From the NCBI RefSeq assembly GCF_013823385.1, contig NZ_PNMA01000017.1, forward strand, positions 20,810 through 84,809: 64,000 nucleotides of DNA, written 5' to 3'. The DNA comes from Hyphomonas sp. Its GTDB lineage: Bacteria; Pseudomonadota; Alphaproteobacteria; Caulobacterales; Hyphomonadaceae. The stretch's first letter is position 1. Every line of letters starts with the position of its first letter. The notes beneath the pieces are model-generated. The model made no database searches and was not told the origin of the DNA. It saw only the letters and a list, made by a program, of their open reading frames with translations. The translations under genes were made by a program, and so were the position numbers. Below, piece after piece: positions 18,065 to 30,490 of the stretch.

Positions 18065-18637
18065 TTAATCGCGGGCCTTTCCGGGGAGTTTCGCCGCCAG
18101 AGCCGCGCCAAGCGCGGTCAACTCCCGATCAATCAGGGACAAAAAGAGGACAAATCCGGACACATCGAACGCCGGATGGGTCAAAAGCAGATGGCGAATG
18201 ACATCCACCGCCACCCGGGCGAATGCGGCGGGGTTTTCCGGCACCGCAAAGCCGAGCCCATGAACGGCGGCATTGCGCATGGCCACAAGCTCCTCAAGCC
18301 CGCGCACCTGCGCGCCGGTAAGGTCCAGCCGTTCAGGTGTGTTGAGATGTTCCGAGGATCTTGCCCGGCGCAGCAGCAGGGCAATGGGCGCCACCCGGTC
18401 TGACTGGGAGGGGTTGCCGACATCCTCCGGCCGGGCCGAAGCATAGCCCGAAAGCGCGGCGACGAGCGCGGCCTGCAGCGCGCTGACGAGGCCCAGCGCC
18501 ACCCAGCGCCAGCGCTCTGGCTGGGTGTCTGTTCCGGCAAGCTCCCGGCCGGCCAGGCGCAACGCCTCGAGGGCTGCCTCAAGCGCGTCGGCGATCCTGG
18601 TTTCCGGATCGGGGCTGAACTGGCGATCTGTATCCAT
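18065..18637 (-). CDS. Conserved-looking hypothetical protein, possibly HEPN-like
   Basis: 190 residues, helical by composition, with no signal peptide. I do not recognise the family. A segment reading EELVAMRNAAVHGLG has the R-N-x(3)-H spacing seen in many HEPN domains, and the rest looks like a helical bundle (long Ala/Leu runs). A hydrophobic stretch near the C-terminus (FDVSGFVLFLSLI) is probably a buried helix. It lies 36 bases before the EnvC-like gene on the same strand. Coding character (GC3-rich) matches the neighbours, so I take it as a real chromosomal gene. Confidence 0.7.
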   Translation of the reverse strand: MDTDRQFSPDPETRIADALEAALEALRLAGRELAGTDTQPERWRWVALGLVSALQAALVAALSGYASARPEDVGNPSQSDRVAPIALLLRRARSSEHLNTPERLDLTGAQVRGLEELVAMRNAAVHGLGFAVPENPAAFARVAVDVIRHLLLTHPAFDVSGFVLFLSLIDRELTALGAALAAKLPGKARD

Positions 18638-18792
18638 CAGGCCCCCTGAGTTGCAGGCTCACGCCCGCCTCGCAAGCCCTCCTGCGAAACTGGCTGAGAC
18701 GAGGCCGATCGTTTCCCTGCCCTGCGCACATCCAGCCGGAACCCTGAAGGACTTCAGACGTTGGAACGGCAAGAGAAAACAAGGAGTTCCCG

Positions 18793-19089
18793 ATGAAGCA
18801 CATTTCCGCCGCCCTGATTGCCGCCGCCCTCGCCGCCCCGGTTCCGTTTGCCCTGGCCCAGTCTGGCGGCGCAGAGACGATCAGCCGCGAGCAGGCGATC
18901 GACATCGCCAGCCAGAAGGGCATGGTGCATGTGCTCGAGATCGAGCTGGATGATGGCGAATGGGAAATCGAAGGCTGCACGGCCGACGGGCGCGAAGTGG
19001 AAATCGACGTTCACAGCCGCACCGGAGAGATACTCAAATACGATCTTGATCGTGACACGGATGATGATTGCCTGCGCGTGATGCGCTAG
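18793..19089 (+). CDS. Secreted PepSY-domain protein
   Basis: 98 residues. The signal peptide MKHISAALIAAALAAP ends near FALAQSGG, and one PepSY domain follows (ISREQAIDIASQKG, DGEWEIEGCTADGREVEIDVH, TGEILKYDLD). PepSY modules are found in periplasmic proteins and may act as inhibitors or binding domains; small single-domain versions have no known function. AAACAAGGAG upstream is a good ribosome site. It has its own terminator. Confidence 0.88.
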   Translation: MKHISAALIAAALAAPVPFALAQSGGAETISREQAIDIASQKGMVHVLEIELDDGEWEIEGCTADGREVEIDVHSRTGEILKYDLDRDTDDDCLRVMR

Positions 19090-19116
19090 ACGCGGGCCGC
19101 GCTATTCAAACAGAGC

Positions 19117-19146
19117 AAGGCGCAGGGGAACCCCTCTGCGCCTTTT
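19117..19146 (+). terminator. Intrinsic terminator after the PepSY gene
   Basis: Stem GGCGCA plus GGGG paired with CCCC and TGCGCC (19119-19142, TC bulge), then TTTT. It lies between converging genes and could work in both directions. Confidence 0.85.
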
Positions 19147-19157
19147 GCGTTGCCGGC

Positions 19158-19700
19158 TCAGCCGCCGCGGCGGGCGCGCCAATCCTCTGCCGATTGGCCG
19201 TAGATGTCCCAGACCACATCCTTGAAGGGCGGCGGCGCGGGCACCGTGCGCAGCTTGCGGGAGCCCAGACGCTCCGCGACGCGGATCGAGGGCGCGTTTT
19301 CCGCTTCAATACAGTGGATGATGTCCTGCCAACCGAGGACGTCCACCGCATAGTCCATCGCGGCCGAGGCGCCTTCCACGGCATATCCCCTGCCCCAGGC
19401 CGATTTCACCAGGCCCCAGCCGACCTCTGTGCCCGGCCAGCCTTCAGGCTGCCACGGCCCGAGCCGGCCGATCCACTGGCCGGTTTCCTTCTCGATCACC
19501 GAGAACATGGAAAAGCCCCGGATGGTCCACGCGCCGGTGATGGTGCAGAGGGCACGCCAGACGCTTTCGCGCGGCTGCACCCCGCCGATGAAGCGCGCCG
19601 CTTCCGGGTCTGCCGCCAGCGCGCAGAAGCCGTCAAAGTCTTCCGCCTGCGGAGGGCGCAGGATCAGGCGCGGGGTTTCGAGGACGGGCCCTATCGGCAT
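19158..19700 (-). CDS. GNAT N-acetyltransferase (RimJ/RimL type)
   Basis: 180 residues with the RimJ/RimL-type GNAT layout: LETPRLILRPP at the start, the acetyl-CoA-binding region EVGWGLVKSAWGRGYAVEG (R/Q-x-x-G-x-G/A form) at about 92-110, and NAPSIRVAERLGSR near the C-terminus. Acceptor unknown; relatives acetylate ribosomal proteins, antibiotics or small amines. It starts five bases after the stop of the ABM-domain gene. Confidence 0.9.
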   Translation of the reverse strand: MPIGPVLETPRLILRPPQAEDFDGFCALAADPEAARFIGGVQPRESVWRALCTITGAWTIRGFSMFSVIEKETGQWIGRLGPWQPEGWPGTEVGWGLVKSAWGRGYAVEGASAAMDYAVDVLGWQDIIHCIEAENAPSIRVAERLGSRKLRTVPAPPPFKDVVWDIYGQSAEDWRARRGG

Positions 19701-19704
19701 CGCG

Positions 19705-20007
19705 TCAGACTTTCCGGGACTGCATTACTTCGTGGGCCTGCAGGTTGCGCTCAACCACAGAGACGGCGGCCAGCGCCGCGCGCCAGGGGATCATGTGCGG
19801 CCGGGCGAAATGGTCTTCCAGCGCCTGCCAGCTTTCCCAGCGCTCGAGAACGCGCATCAGGCAGGGATCAGCCACATCGAGCGCGTAAGTGTAGGCAAGG
19901 CAGCCAGGCTCGGCCCGGCTGGCACTCATCTGGGCGAAGGCCGCGTCGCGGATGCAAGGGAAATCTCCCGCATCCGCAAACCGCACATAGCCTTCGACTA
20001 TGATCAT
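19705..20007 (-). CDS. ABM-domain monooxygenase-like protein
   Basis: 100 residues with an antibiotic-biosynthesis-monooxygenase fold (YgiN-like). MIIVEGYVRF begins it, with SRAEPGCLAYTYALDV, LERWESWQALEDHFA and HMIPWRAAL after it. Family members are cofactor-free oxygenases of quinols or simply dimeric small-molecule binders. It lies eight bases after the mdh stop. Confidence 0.85.
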   Translation of the reverse strand: MIIVEGYVRFADAGDFPCIRDAAFAQMSASRAEPGCLAYTYALDVADPCLMRVLERWESWQALEDHFARPHMIPWRAALAAVSVVERNLQAHEVMQSRKV

Positions 20008-20015
20008 CGCGGGGC

Positions 20016-21125
<1,110 letters not shown>

Positions 21126-21899
21126 TCAGTCGCGCGAGAGCAGCGACATCAGGATCGTGAACATGTTGTAGAACATGATGAAGAAGTTGAGAGCGCCCCA
21201 GTTCGTCATCACGGCGAGGGAGCGGGTGTTTCCCTCATTGGCGAAGTAGCCCTCTTTCAGTTCCTGCGTCTGGAAGGCAACGAGCACGCCAGAGATGCCG
21301 AGCACGGCGACCTGGACGATGACTTCGAACATGCCCGAAGGCGGGAACAGGAAGCTCAGCAGCGAGATACCCACCACGCCCCACAGCGCGAAGACGGCGA
21401 TGATGCCGATCGGGCGGAGGTTTGTCTTGGTGGTGTAGCCGAACAGGCTGAGCGCGCCGAAGGCAGAGGCCGTCAGCAGGAAGGCTTTCGTCATCGTCGT
21501 GAAGGTGACGTTGAGCGCCGCGCCGCCCCGTGTGGTCACGCCGGTCTGCGCGGCCGCCATGGCCACCCAGATGGACAGACAGACGCCGAGCATGACCACG
21601 ATGGTCCAGTAAAGAATACCGGTTGCCAGCGGGGACGGGTTCCGCATCAGGAAGGCTGAGCCCAGGATCAGCGCCAGCGGGCCGAACTGGAACAGGTAGA
21701 AGAGTGGCGTGCCGAGAAGCAACTGCGTCAGGCCAGGCACGAGGCCCGAACCGACGAGGAAGGCAACGCCGCCAGACAGAGCGATGCCGAGCGCAAGCTT
21801 CTGATATACACCCAGCATGAAGGTCCGCAGACCAACATTGACTGAGGTGTCCATCGAGCGAACATCGACCGCGCCGAAGCCCCGGTTGAATTCGTTCAT
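21126..21899 (-). CDS. Bax inhibitor-1/YccA (YbhL-like) membrane protein
   Basis: 257 residues with seven predicted membrane helices, the size and pattern of the BI-1 family (PF01027). SVNVGLRTFMLGVYQKLALGIALSGG leads into helix 1; GYFANEGNTRSLAVMTNWGALNFFI carries the C-terminal helices. Bacterial BsYetJ-type relatives are pH-gated calcium leak channels; this one is unproven. The Met at 21899 has an AAGGAC site at good spacing. A hairpin leader precedes it. Confidence 0.9.
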   Translation of the reverse strand: MNEFNRGFGAVDVRSMDTSVNVGLRTFMLGVYQKLALGIALSGGVAFLVGSGLVPGLTQLLLGTPLFYLFQFGPLALILGSAFLMRNPSPLATGILYWTIVVMLGVCLSIWVAMAAAQTGVTTRGGAALNVTFTTMTKAFLLTASAFGALSLFGYTTKTNLRPIGIIAVFALWGVVGISLLSFLFPPSGMFEVIVQVAVLGISGVLVAFQTQELKEGYFANEGNTRSLAVMTNWGALNFFIMFYNMFTILMSLLSRD

Positions 21900-21918
21900 G
21901 ATTTTCAAGTCCTTTCTT

Positions 21919-21949
21919 GTGAACCCGGCAACCCGAGGGTGCCGTTCAC
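21919..21949 (-). promoter_or_regulatory. Leader hairpin of the BI-1/ybhL-like gene
   Basis: Near-perfect hairpin ending five bases before the ribosome site: stem blocks GTGAAC/GTTCAC, GGCA/TGCC and CCC/GGG with a two-base tip. A simple hairpin upstream of ybhL genes (the ybhL RNA motif) has been described in alphaproteobacteria; this placement fits, but the consensus could not be checked here. Confidence 0.5.
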
Positions 21950-22277
21950 TGCTGAATATGGGCATTTCGCCTTCGCTCCGCAACAAAAACCGGGATGAAG
22001 CGTTCAGTTTAGCAATTGCGCAGGCACACCAACTCTTCCGGACGGGGCTCTATCGGCAATAAACCAAAAGTATTTATTGTAATGATGCTTGATGTATTGA
22101 AATATAATATGTCTAGATTTTGATTTTTATTTCAATGCCTCAATCCATCCCGATTTTGTCCAAATGTAGCCGTGCCCGCCATTTAAGTATCATTGACTCG
22201 GCACGGGCGAGGGTTAAACCTCTCCGTGTGGAGAACCTCCATCAGGAGGCGTTCCATCAAATGAGAAGGGGAAACTC
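21950..22277. other. Divergent intergenic region, BI-1 gene/DUF2853 gene
   Basis: Holds an AT-rich core at about 22055-22140 that should carry promoters for both genes. Two tandem hairpins close to the DUF2853 start are listed separately. No coding region seen. Confidence 0.6.
22221..22249 (+). promoter_or_regulatory. Two tandem tetraloop hairpins in the DUF2853 leader
   Basis: UCUCC-GUGU-GGAGA (22221-22234) is followed at once by CCUCC-AUCA-GGAGG (22236-22249). Each has a perfect 5-bp stem. The second GGAGG looks like a ribosome site locked in a stem, but the real start is 28 bases further on. Function unknown. Confidence 0.45.
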
Positions 22278-22610
22278 ATGGCTGATGCTTCTGCTTATGC
22301 TGAGAACATCAAGAAATACAGTAAAGGGTACAATCAGGCGGCTGCCGAGAAGATTGTAGGCCATCTGGGGATCGCGCTGCGCAACAAGGACAGCTCGATC
22401 GTCGCCTGCACGGACTCGGGCGAACTTGACCGTGTGCGTGAGAAATGGTGCCGCGGAAAGCTGGGTCTGGCGCACAAGCAGCAGGAGCTCGATGCCGCGA
22501 TCCAGTCCGTCTGCGAAACGATGAAGGCCGAAGGGGGCCAGAAATCGCGCGTGACCTTTTATTATCTCCTGGCGGAGCATTTCGGCCGCCTGGAGGCTCT
22601 TTCCGGTTGA
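22278..22610 (+). CDS. DUF2853 family protein
   Basis: 110 residues matching the DUF2853 pattern throughout: YAENIKKYSKG, VGHLGIALRNKDSSIVACTD, ELDRVREKWCRGKLGL, LDAAIQSVCETMK and KSRVTFYYLLAEHF. Small soluble helical protein of unknown function, widespread in alphaproteobacteria. GAGAAGGGG gives a good ribosome site. Followed by its own terminator. Confidence 0.9.
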   Translation: MADASAYAENIKKYSKGYNQAAAEKIVGHLGIALRNKDSSIVACTDSGELDRVREKWCRGKLGLAHKQQELDAAIQSVCETMKAEGGQKSRVTFYYLLAEHFGRLEALSG

Positions 22611-22620
22611 AATCCTGACT

Positions 22621-22653
22621 GAAAAGCCCGCCCGGCCACCGGCGCGGCTTTTC
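22621..22653 (+). terminator. Terminator of the DUF2853 gene
   Basis: Palindrome with arms GAAAAGCC/GGCTTTTC and inner CCGG/CCGG, ending in TTTTC. Confidence 0.75.
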
Positions 22654-22683
22654 ATGACCGGAGCAGTGTGGTGAACAGGCGGA

Positions 22684-23244
22684 ATGTACCGCTTGTTCGC
22701 TGCCCTTCCCGTTCCGCCGGAGATATCGGCACCCCTGCGCAAGCTGCAGAAGGATCTGCCCGGCGCCAGCTGGCGGCCGGAAGAGAATTTCCATGTGACG
22801 CTGTGTTTCTATGGTGAGCTTTCCGAGAATCAGGCCCGCGATCTGGACGAGCTACTGGCCGAGATCGAGGCGGACGCCTTTGACCTGCGCGTAGAAGGCA
22901 TGGGCTGGTTTGGCCGGCGCGAACCGAGCGCCGTCTGGGCCCGGATCGGCGAGAGCGACGAACTGCGCGCGCTGGCCAGCCAGTGCGAACGCGCCGCGCG
23001 CCGGCTTGGCATCCCGCTCGAGAAGCATCCCTTCACGCCGCATATCACGCTGGCTTATCTGCACGGCACACCGCTCGACACGGTGAGGGACTGGACAGAG
23101 GCCCACCAGGCCCATCGCAGCGCGCCCTTCCGCGCCCGCCTGTTCCATCTCTATGCCAGCGTGCCCCGCCGCAGCGGCGGCCCGTCCCGCTACGACCCCA
23201 TGGCCGACTACCCCCTGCGCGACCTGCACGCCGGCTTCGACTGA
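22684..23244 (+). CDS. thpR: RNA 2',3'-cyclic phosphodiesterase (2'-5' RNA ligase family)
   Basis: 186 residues with both HxT/Sx tetrapeptides of the 2H phosphoesterase family: HVTLCFYGE in the first half and HITLAYLHG in the second. MYRLFAALPVPPEI is the usual N-terminus, and FRARLFHLYASVPRRSG ends the fold. It opens 2',3'-cyclic phosphates on RNA ends; the reverse ligation is seen only in vitro. Independent short gene. Confidence 0.92.
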   Translation: MYRLFAALPVPPEISAPLRKLQKDLPGASWRPEENFHVTLCFYGELSENQARDLDELLAEIEADAFDLRVEGMGWFGRREPSAVWARIGESDELRALASQCERAARRLGIPLEKHPFTPHITLAYLHGTPLDTVRDWTEAHQAHRSAPFRARLFHLYASVPRRSGGPSRYDPMADYPLRDLHAGFD

Positions 23245-23256
23245 ACAAACGGCGCT

Positions 23257-23298
23257 TGGCCGGACTCGACCTCCTCGCAACCGGTTGTGCTGTAAAGG
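23257..23298 (+). repeat. Imperfect direct repeat, copy A
   Basis: 42-base unit beginning TGGCCGGACTCGA and ending CTGTAAAGG, placed just after thpR. It matches the unit at 24840-24881 at about 30 of 42 positions without gaps, including a perfect first 13. Confidence 0.5.
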
Positions 23299-23309
23299 CG
23301 CGCAAACAT

Positions 23310-23331
23310 CCTGATCCGTTCCCGGATCAGG
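23310..23331. terminator. Hairpin between thpR and the acyl-CoA dehydrogenase gene
   Basis: Perfect 9-bp stem CCTGATCCG/CGGATCAGG with a TTCC loop between two converging genes. No long T-run, so termination strength is uncertain. Confidence 0.6.
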
Positions 23332-23337
23332 ACGCCC

Positions 23338-24510
23338 TTAATGCCCGGCCTTGAGTTGGGCTGACTTGATCTTCTTGGCGAGCGACCATTTGTGTACCTC
23401 GGTCGGACCATCATAGATCCGGAAGGCGCGCACTTCGCGGAACAGCTGTTCAACAATCGTGTCGCGCGAAACACCCAGCCCGCCCATCACCTGCACGCAC
23501 CGGTCAGCCACCCGGAACAGCGCCTCGGAAACGGCCACCTTCGCCATAGAGCTTTCGACATTGCCATTCTCGCCCGCGTCGAGCGCATCTGCGCACCAGT
23601 CGATCATCAGCTCGGCCTGCTTCAGCTCGATCTGGTTTTCCGCCAGCATGAAGCCAACGCCCTCATGATCGATCAGCAACTTTCCGAAAGCCTTCCGTGT
23701 GCAGGCATAATCCGTGGCAATCTCCTGCGCCCGCGTCGCCACACCGTGCCAGCGCATGCAATGGGAAAGCCGCGCCGGCGCGAGGCGGATCTGCGCATAG
23801 CGAAACCCCTCGCCGGGGTTGCCCAGCATGTCCGCCTGCGGAACACGCAAATTCTCGATCATCACCTGCGCGTGGCCGCCCGGCATGGAGCTGTCGATGG
23901 TATCGAGCAGGCGCTCGATGCGGATCGCCGGGTTCGGCAGGTCCACAAGGAACATGCACGCGCCCTCTTCTGCCTTCGCCATCACGATGCCGACCGAGGC
24001 CCCGTCCGCCCCGGTGATGAAGGTCTTGCGGCCATTGATCACCCAATGGTCCCCGTCCTTCACGGCGGTCGTCTTCATCATCGATGGGTCAGACCCTGCC
24101 CCGTCTTCACCCGCAGGCTCTGTCATGAAAAAAGCCGAGCGCGCCTCACCTGAGACCAGCGGTTCCAGAAAGCGCGCCCGCTGCGCATCGGTCGCCACCT
24201 TGCCCAGCAGGAACATGTTGCCTTCGTCCGGCGCGCCAGTATTGCAGGCCACGGGCCCAAGCGGAGACAGCCCCGTCTTCTTCAGCACATGCGCGGTGCC
24301 CCGCTGCGAGAGATGGCTTTGATCGGGCAGGATGTGCGGCGTCATCACGCCGGCGGCCCGGGCCTTTTCCCGCAGCTCCACCACCAGCTCCGGTGAGGGG
24401 CCATGTTCTTCCAGACGCGGGTCGCGCTCATATGTGGCCACCACTTCGCGCACGAACTTCTCGACGCGTTCGCCAATCTCGATGGCGAGGGCCTGATCGG
24501 GGTAAGACAT
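23338..24510 (-). CDS. Acyl-CoA dehydrogenase
   Basis: 390 residues, full-length ACAD. FAD and substrate segments are visible: AFFMTEPAGEDGAGSDP and KTTAVKDGDHWVINGRKTFITGA in the middle, RLSHCMRWHGVATRAQEIA in the C-terminal helical domain, QVMGGLGVSRDTIVEQLFRE, and YDGPTEVHKWSLAKKI at the end. It oxidises an acyl-CoA to the 2-enoyl-CoA, passing electrons to ETF. The closest subgroup looks like the ACAD10/11-like bacterial enzymes, by overall flavour only. It is the last recognisably chromosomal gene before the island. Confidence 0.93.
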   Translation of the reverse strand: MSYPDQALAIEIGERVEKFVREVVATYERDPRLEEHGPSPELVVELREKARAAGVMTPHILPDQSHLSQRGTAHVLKKTGLSPLGPVACNTGAPDEGNMFLLGKVATDAQRARFLEPLVSGEARSAFFMTEPAGEDGAGSDPSMMKTTAVKDGDHWVINGRKTFITGADGASVGIVMAKAEEGACMFLVDLPNPAIRIERLLDTIDSSMPGGHAQVMIENLRVPQADMLGNPGEGFRYAQIRLAPARLSHCMRWHGVATRAQEIATDYACTRKAFGKLLIDHEGVGFMLAENQIELKQAELMIDWCADALDAGENGNVESSMAKVAVSEALFRVADRCVQVMGGLGVSRDTIVEQLFREVRAFRIYDGPTEVHKWSLAKKIKSAQLKAGH

Positions 24511-25007
24511 GGTGCCGCTCCTTCTGCCGGTGAATTCCGGGCAGACCTATGGCACCCCTGCGCGGCCCTTGCACCCCGGCGGAGTGCCGCTTGCCGCCAC
24601 GTCATGACGCATCCTGGAGGTCGCTGATCCGCTCTTTCGAAGGCATCGCGCTTTTCAGCGCATCGCGCGCCGGGGTGCCGGGAAAGGCTCACCCCGTCAT
24701 ATTCTTCACCATCCGGTCAGCACATTCAGATTTTCGCCGGCCGCTGCAATCACGGTCTCGATTCTATGCGCTAACGTATTGTTTTTGGGATATTATATAC
24801 CGCTTCAAACCATCTCGGACCGTCTGAAACGCTCGGACCTGGCCGGACTCGAAGTTGCCGCAAGTTCCTGTTCTGTAATGGAAAAATCCGACCCTTGAGT
24901 CTGGGCCATCAAAAATGCCAACAACATTTTATCGTTATTCGGTATGAGTCCCGATTTTGTCAGAATTCCTGTGGAAAACGTCAGTCTATCTCAGTTCTAC
25001 CGGGCCG
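24511..25007. other. AT-rich junction region at the left edge of the accessory island
   Basis: About 500 bases without a convincing gene. Base composition turns visibly AT-richer from about 24715. It contains copy B of the direct repeat. No tRNA or integrase lies at this edge. Confidence 0.6.
24840..24881 (+). repeat. Imperfect direct repeat, copy B
   Basis: Begins TGGCCGGACTCGA and ends CTGTAATGG; partner of 23257-23298 in the same orientation. It sits about 130 bases outside the hsdR stop. Confidence 0.5.
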
Positions 25008-28238
<3,231 letters not shown>

Positions 28239-28242
28239 CGCC

Positions 28243-30009
28243 TCATATCAGTTTCTCGAAGCCTCGACGGATAATATCCGCCATCAGCCTCCGGCGTTCG
28301 CCAAGGAAAGCATCATAGCTCATTTGTTCCCAATCCGGCGGCAGCGCGTGAAGCTCACACATTCGTCGCCAGTCGCCTTCATTGAAGCGGGCCCGTACCT
28401 CTGGCACATAAGCAGCGGGCGGATTATCACTGATCTCCAGGTTGTCGGGCCATTCAAGCAGGGCAAAGTTGGCCATTTGATTGATCTGCCGAAGGTCTGT
28501 CAGACCCTGCCGCTCCAGCCAGGCGCGCGGGAAGAGATGGTGGCGCTCAAGCGCCTTTCGGCGGGTCTGGATTGCCGGATCGATCAGGTCAGCAACTGTC
28601 TTATGAGAGAACAGCACCGGGGCGCCGAGTTTATTCTGTGCAGCCACATAAGCAAAAAGTTCTGGATTGCGGGCCGAGGAGCTATCGAGGTTCATAGGCA
28701 GCGAAATGGACCAGAAGTCGCTCGTGAGCTGCCCAGCGATGATGTCATCAAGGATCTGGAGAAACTCTTCTCCGCTCTCCACAGTACGGAACCGGGCAAG
28801 GTCGCTGTCCATTACCGTTTCCGGTGAGCTAGTGTAGCGGCCGGTGAGCGATACCGCGAAGAACCAACGCCCAATCGCCTTCTGCAGAAGATGTTCTGGC
28901 ACCCGGTAACGCACGCGGCCGAGGAGGTAGAAGGCATAGCTAAAGAGCAGCGCGTTCTGAGACGAGATCATCTCGGCGCTCCGGAAGCCGGCACCAATCA
29001 GAGCGCTCAGAAACTGATGCCAGTTGGTCAGGTGTAGCACATGCGCCTGAGCTTCCTTCAGCCGGGCGAATTGCTCCTCCCTACGCTCAGCGAGGAAGGC
29101 CCCTGTCTCAGGGTCCTTTCCGCGCAGCACTTGATAGACGCTCTTGAGCCGTCCCCGGCCAAAGGCAATGGCTACAGCCACCCGGAGGAGCTGGTCAGGA
29201 TCCGGCTGGATGAAGTGATTGAAGGGGGACGCAGCGCTGCCCTGCACTGGGGCTATCCGTGAAGCACGGCAGAAGGCTTCCAGATCCGCGCGCCCCTCCT
29301 CCCAGAAGACTGAAAGCAGCGTCAGGATGAAGTCGGCCTGGTTGAGTTTTACGCCCTCGCTGTTGATCCGGACGAAGATGTCAGCAACCTGTTCTTCATC
29401 GACATCCGAGGCGATCTCCAGCGCGGTGAACGGGTACTTCTGGAGATCGAACAGCCGATCCAGATTGTGCGAGATCAGCTCTTCCTCTTCTTCCGTCAGC
29501 GCCTGCTTGGCGGACGCCTGCTCGATAAAGTCGTTCACCAGTTTCCGGCTGGACTTGCCAGACGCCCACATTGTGGAAATGTCAGCGATCCATTCTGGAT
29601 CCCGGCGGATCGCAGCGTCCGCAACTTCAAACTTTCCATCGCGAGGCCGGAAGGCGATTTCGATGCCGCGCGCCTTGTAGTCCTCATCGATGACACTCCG
29701 CCCCCGGAAGACCGCATACAGTGAGGTAAGCCTCTGCTGCCCGTCAACGATAAGCCGGTTGGCCACGGCGCGCGCCTTGGCGTCGGTGCCGATCTGACGC
29801 GAGCCGGTGGCGCTGCCATTCTCCCAGAATAGCAGATAGCCGACTGGAAAGCCGCGATACATGGAATCGAACAGATCGCGCACCTTGGCATTCGACCAGA
29901 CGAAGGGGCGCTGGATGTCGGGCAGGCCAATGTCTCCGACGTCGATGTAGTGCAGCAGGCCACCGAGGTCATAATCCACCCGCTTGAAGCATGTCTTGAG
30001 TTCGCTCAT
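28243..30009 (-). CDS. DUF262/GmrSD-like protein with C-terminal HNH motif, inside the type I operon
   Basis: 588 residues. The N-terminal DUF262 (ParB/Srx-like) domain carries [10 protein letters not shown] at 29-38 and the signature [11 protein letters not shown] at 88-98. The C-terminal part has an HNH/DUF1524-like segment, [13 protein letters not shown], followed by [10 protein letters not shown]. Proteins of this plan include GmrSD and BrxU, which hydrolyse nucleotides and cut phage DNA carrying modified bases. Here it lies between the HEPN gene (13-base gap) and hsdR (4-base gap), so it is expressed with the restriction system. Whether it is a separate type IV activity or an accessory of the type I complex cannot be told from sequence. 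Confidence 0.85.
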   Translation of the reverse strand: MSELKTCFKRVDYDLGGLLHYIDVGDIGLPDIQRPFVWSNAKVRDLFDSMYRGFPVGYLLFWENGSATGSRQIGTDAKARAVANRLIVDGQQRLTSLYAVFRGRSVIDEDYKARGIEIAFRPRDGKFEVADAAIRRDPEWIADISTMWASGKSSRKLVNDFIEQASAKQALTEEEEELISHNLDRLFDLQKYPFTALEIASDVDEEQVADIFVRINSEGVKLNQADFILTLLSVFWEEGRADLEAFCRASRIAPVQGSAASPFNHFIQPDPDQLLRVAVAIAFGRGRLKSVYQVLRGKDPETGAFLAERREEQFARLKEAQAHVLHLTNWHQFLSALIGAGFRSAEMISSQNALLFSYAFYLLGRVRYRVPEHLLQKAIGRWFFAVSLTGRYTSSPETVMDSDLARFRTVESGEEFLQILDDIIAGQLTSDFWSISLPMNLDSSSARNPELFAYVAAQNKLGAPVLFSHKTVADLIDPAIQTRRKALERHHLFPRAWLERQGLTDLRQINQMANFALLEWPDNLEISDNPPAAYVPEVRARFNEGDWRRMCELHALPPDWEQMSYDAFLGERRRLMADIIRRGFEKLI

Positions 30010-30022
30010 GAGGTTGTTCCCG

Positions 30023-30490
30023 CTATTTATTAGAGCTGCTTACATTTCGACTGGGACTCGGGGAGAGCAAACCGATCAAATGTTTCAGCTCCCGCTCATG
30101 CAACCTTGCTTTCATCGAAATGTTCGACCGCGAGATGTCATCCAAATCAAATGTCGTTCCGTCGAAGGTGAACCGGCCATGTGCAAATGCATTTCGTAAA
30201 TGCCGGAACAACGCTGCGGCTTGGGCTTCACTTCCAACACTTATGTAAGCGAAACTTCCGGTCGACGGACTAAGTCCCTTACGGAGGTTTTCGTGCAGCT
30301 CTTTGTTGGAGGCATAAGCCCTGAAGTCGATATTCGCCTTCTTCATATAATCCACCCACTCTGCGCTGGGCGGTTTGGGCCATTCTACCTCCCCTACAGA
30401 TAGCTCTTTCTCCCAGCGCAGTATAATGCTTGAGTAAATGAAAGCAGACAAACCTGTACCGAGTGTGGGGGTACGCTGATTTTTCCTCAA
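30023..30490 (-). CDS. Small HEPN-domain protein, probably pEK499-p136-like RNase/toxin
   Basis: 155 residues. The segment LFRHLRNAFAHGRF holds the HEPN catalytic pattern R-x(4)-H (R99, H104) in the context seen in the pEK499-p136 HEPN group. The C-terminal part, ISRSNISMKARLHERELKHLI, is a helical tail. HEPN proteins of this kind are RNases or RNA-binding partners in toxin and phage-defence systems. The ATG overlaps the hsdS stop by four bases, so it is translated from the restriction operon. No partner antitoxin (MNT type) is adjacent; a fused MNT-HEPN gene is 8 kb away. Confidence 0.75.
   Translation of the reverse strand: MRKNQRTPTLGTGLSAFIYSSIILRWEKELSVGEVEWPKPPSAEWVDYMKKANIDFRAYASNKELHENLRKGLSPSTGSFAYISVGSEAQAAALFRHLRNAFAHGRFTFDGTTFDLDDISRSNISMKARLHERELKHLIGLLSPSPSRNVSSSNK

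Noticed and set aside
22149..24962. 13-base match TCCCGATTTTGTC at 22149 and 24950 as possible att sites
   Set aside because: A lone 13-mer match is expected by chance in a window this size, and flanks do not agree.
24511..25007. tRNA-type attachment site at the left island edge
   Set aside because: No cloverleaf could be drawn; same for 41492-41614.
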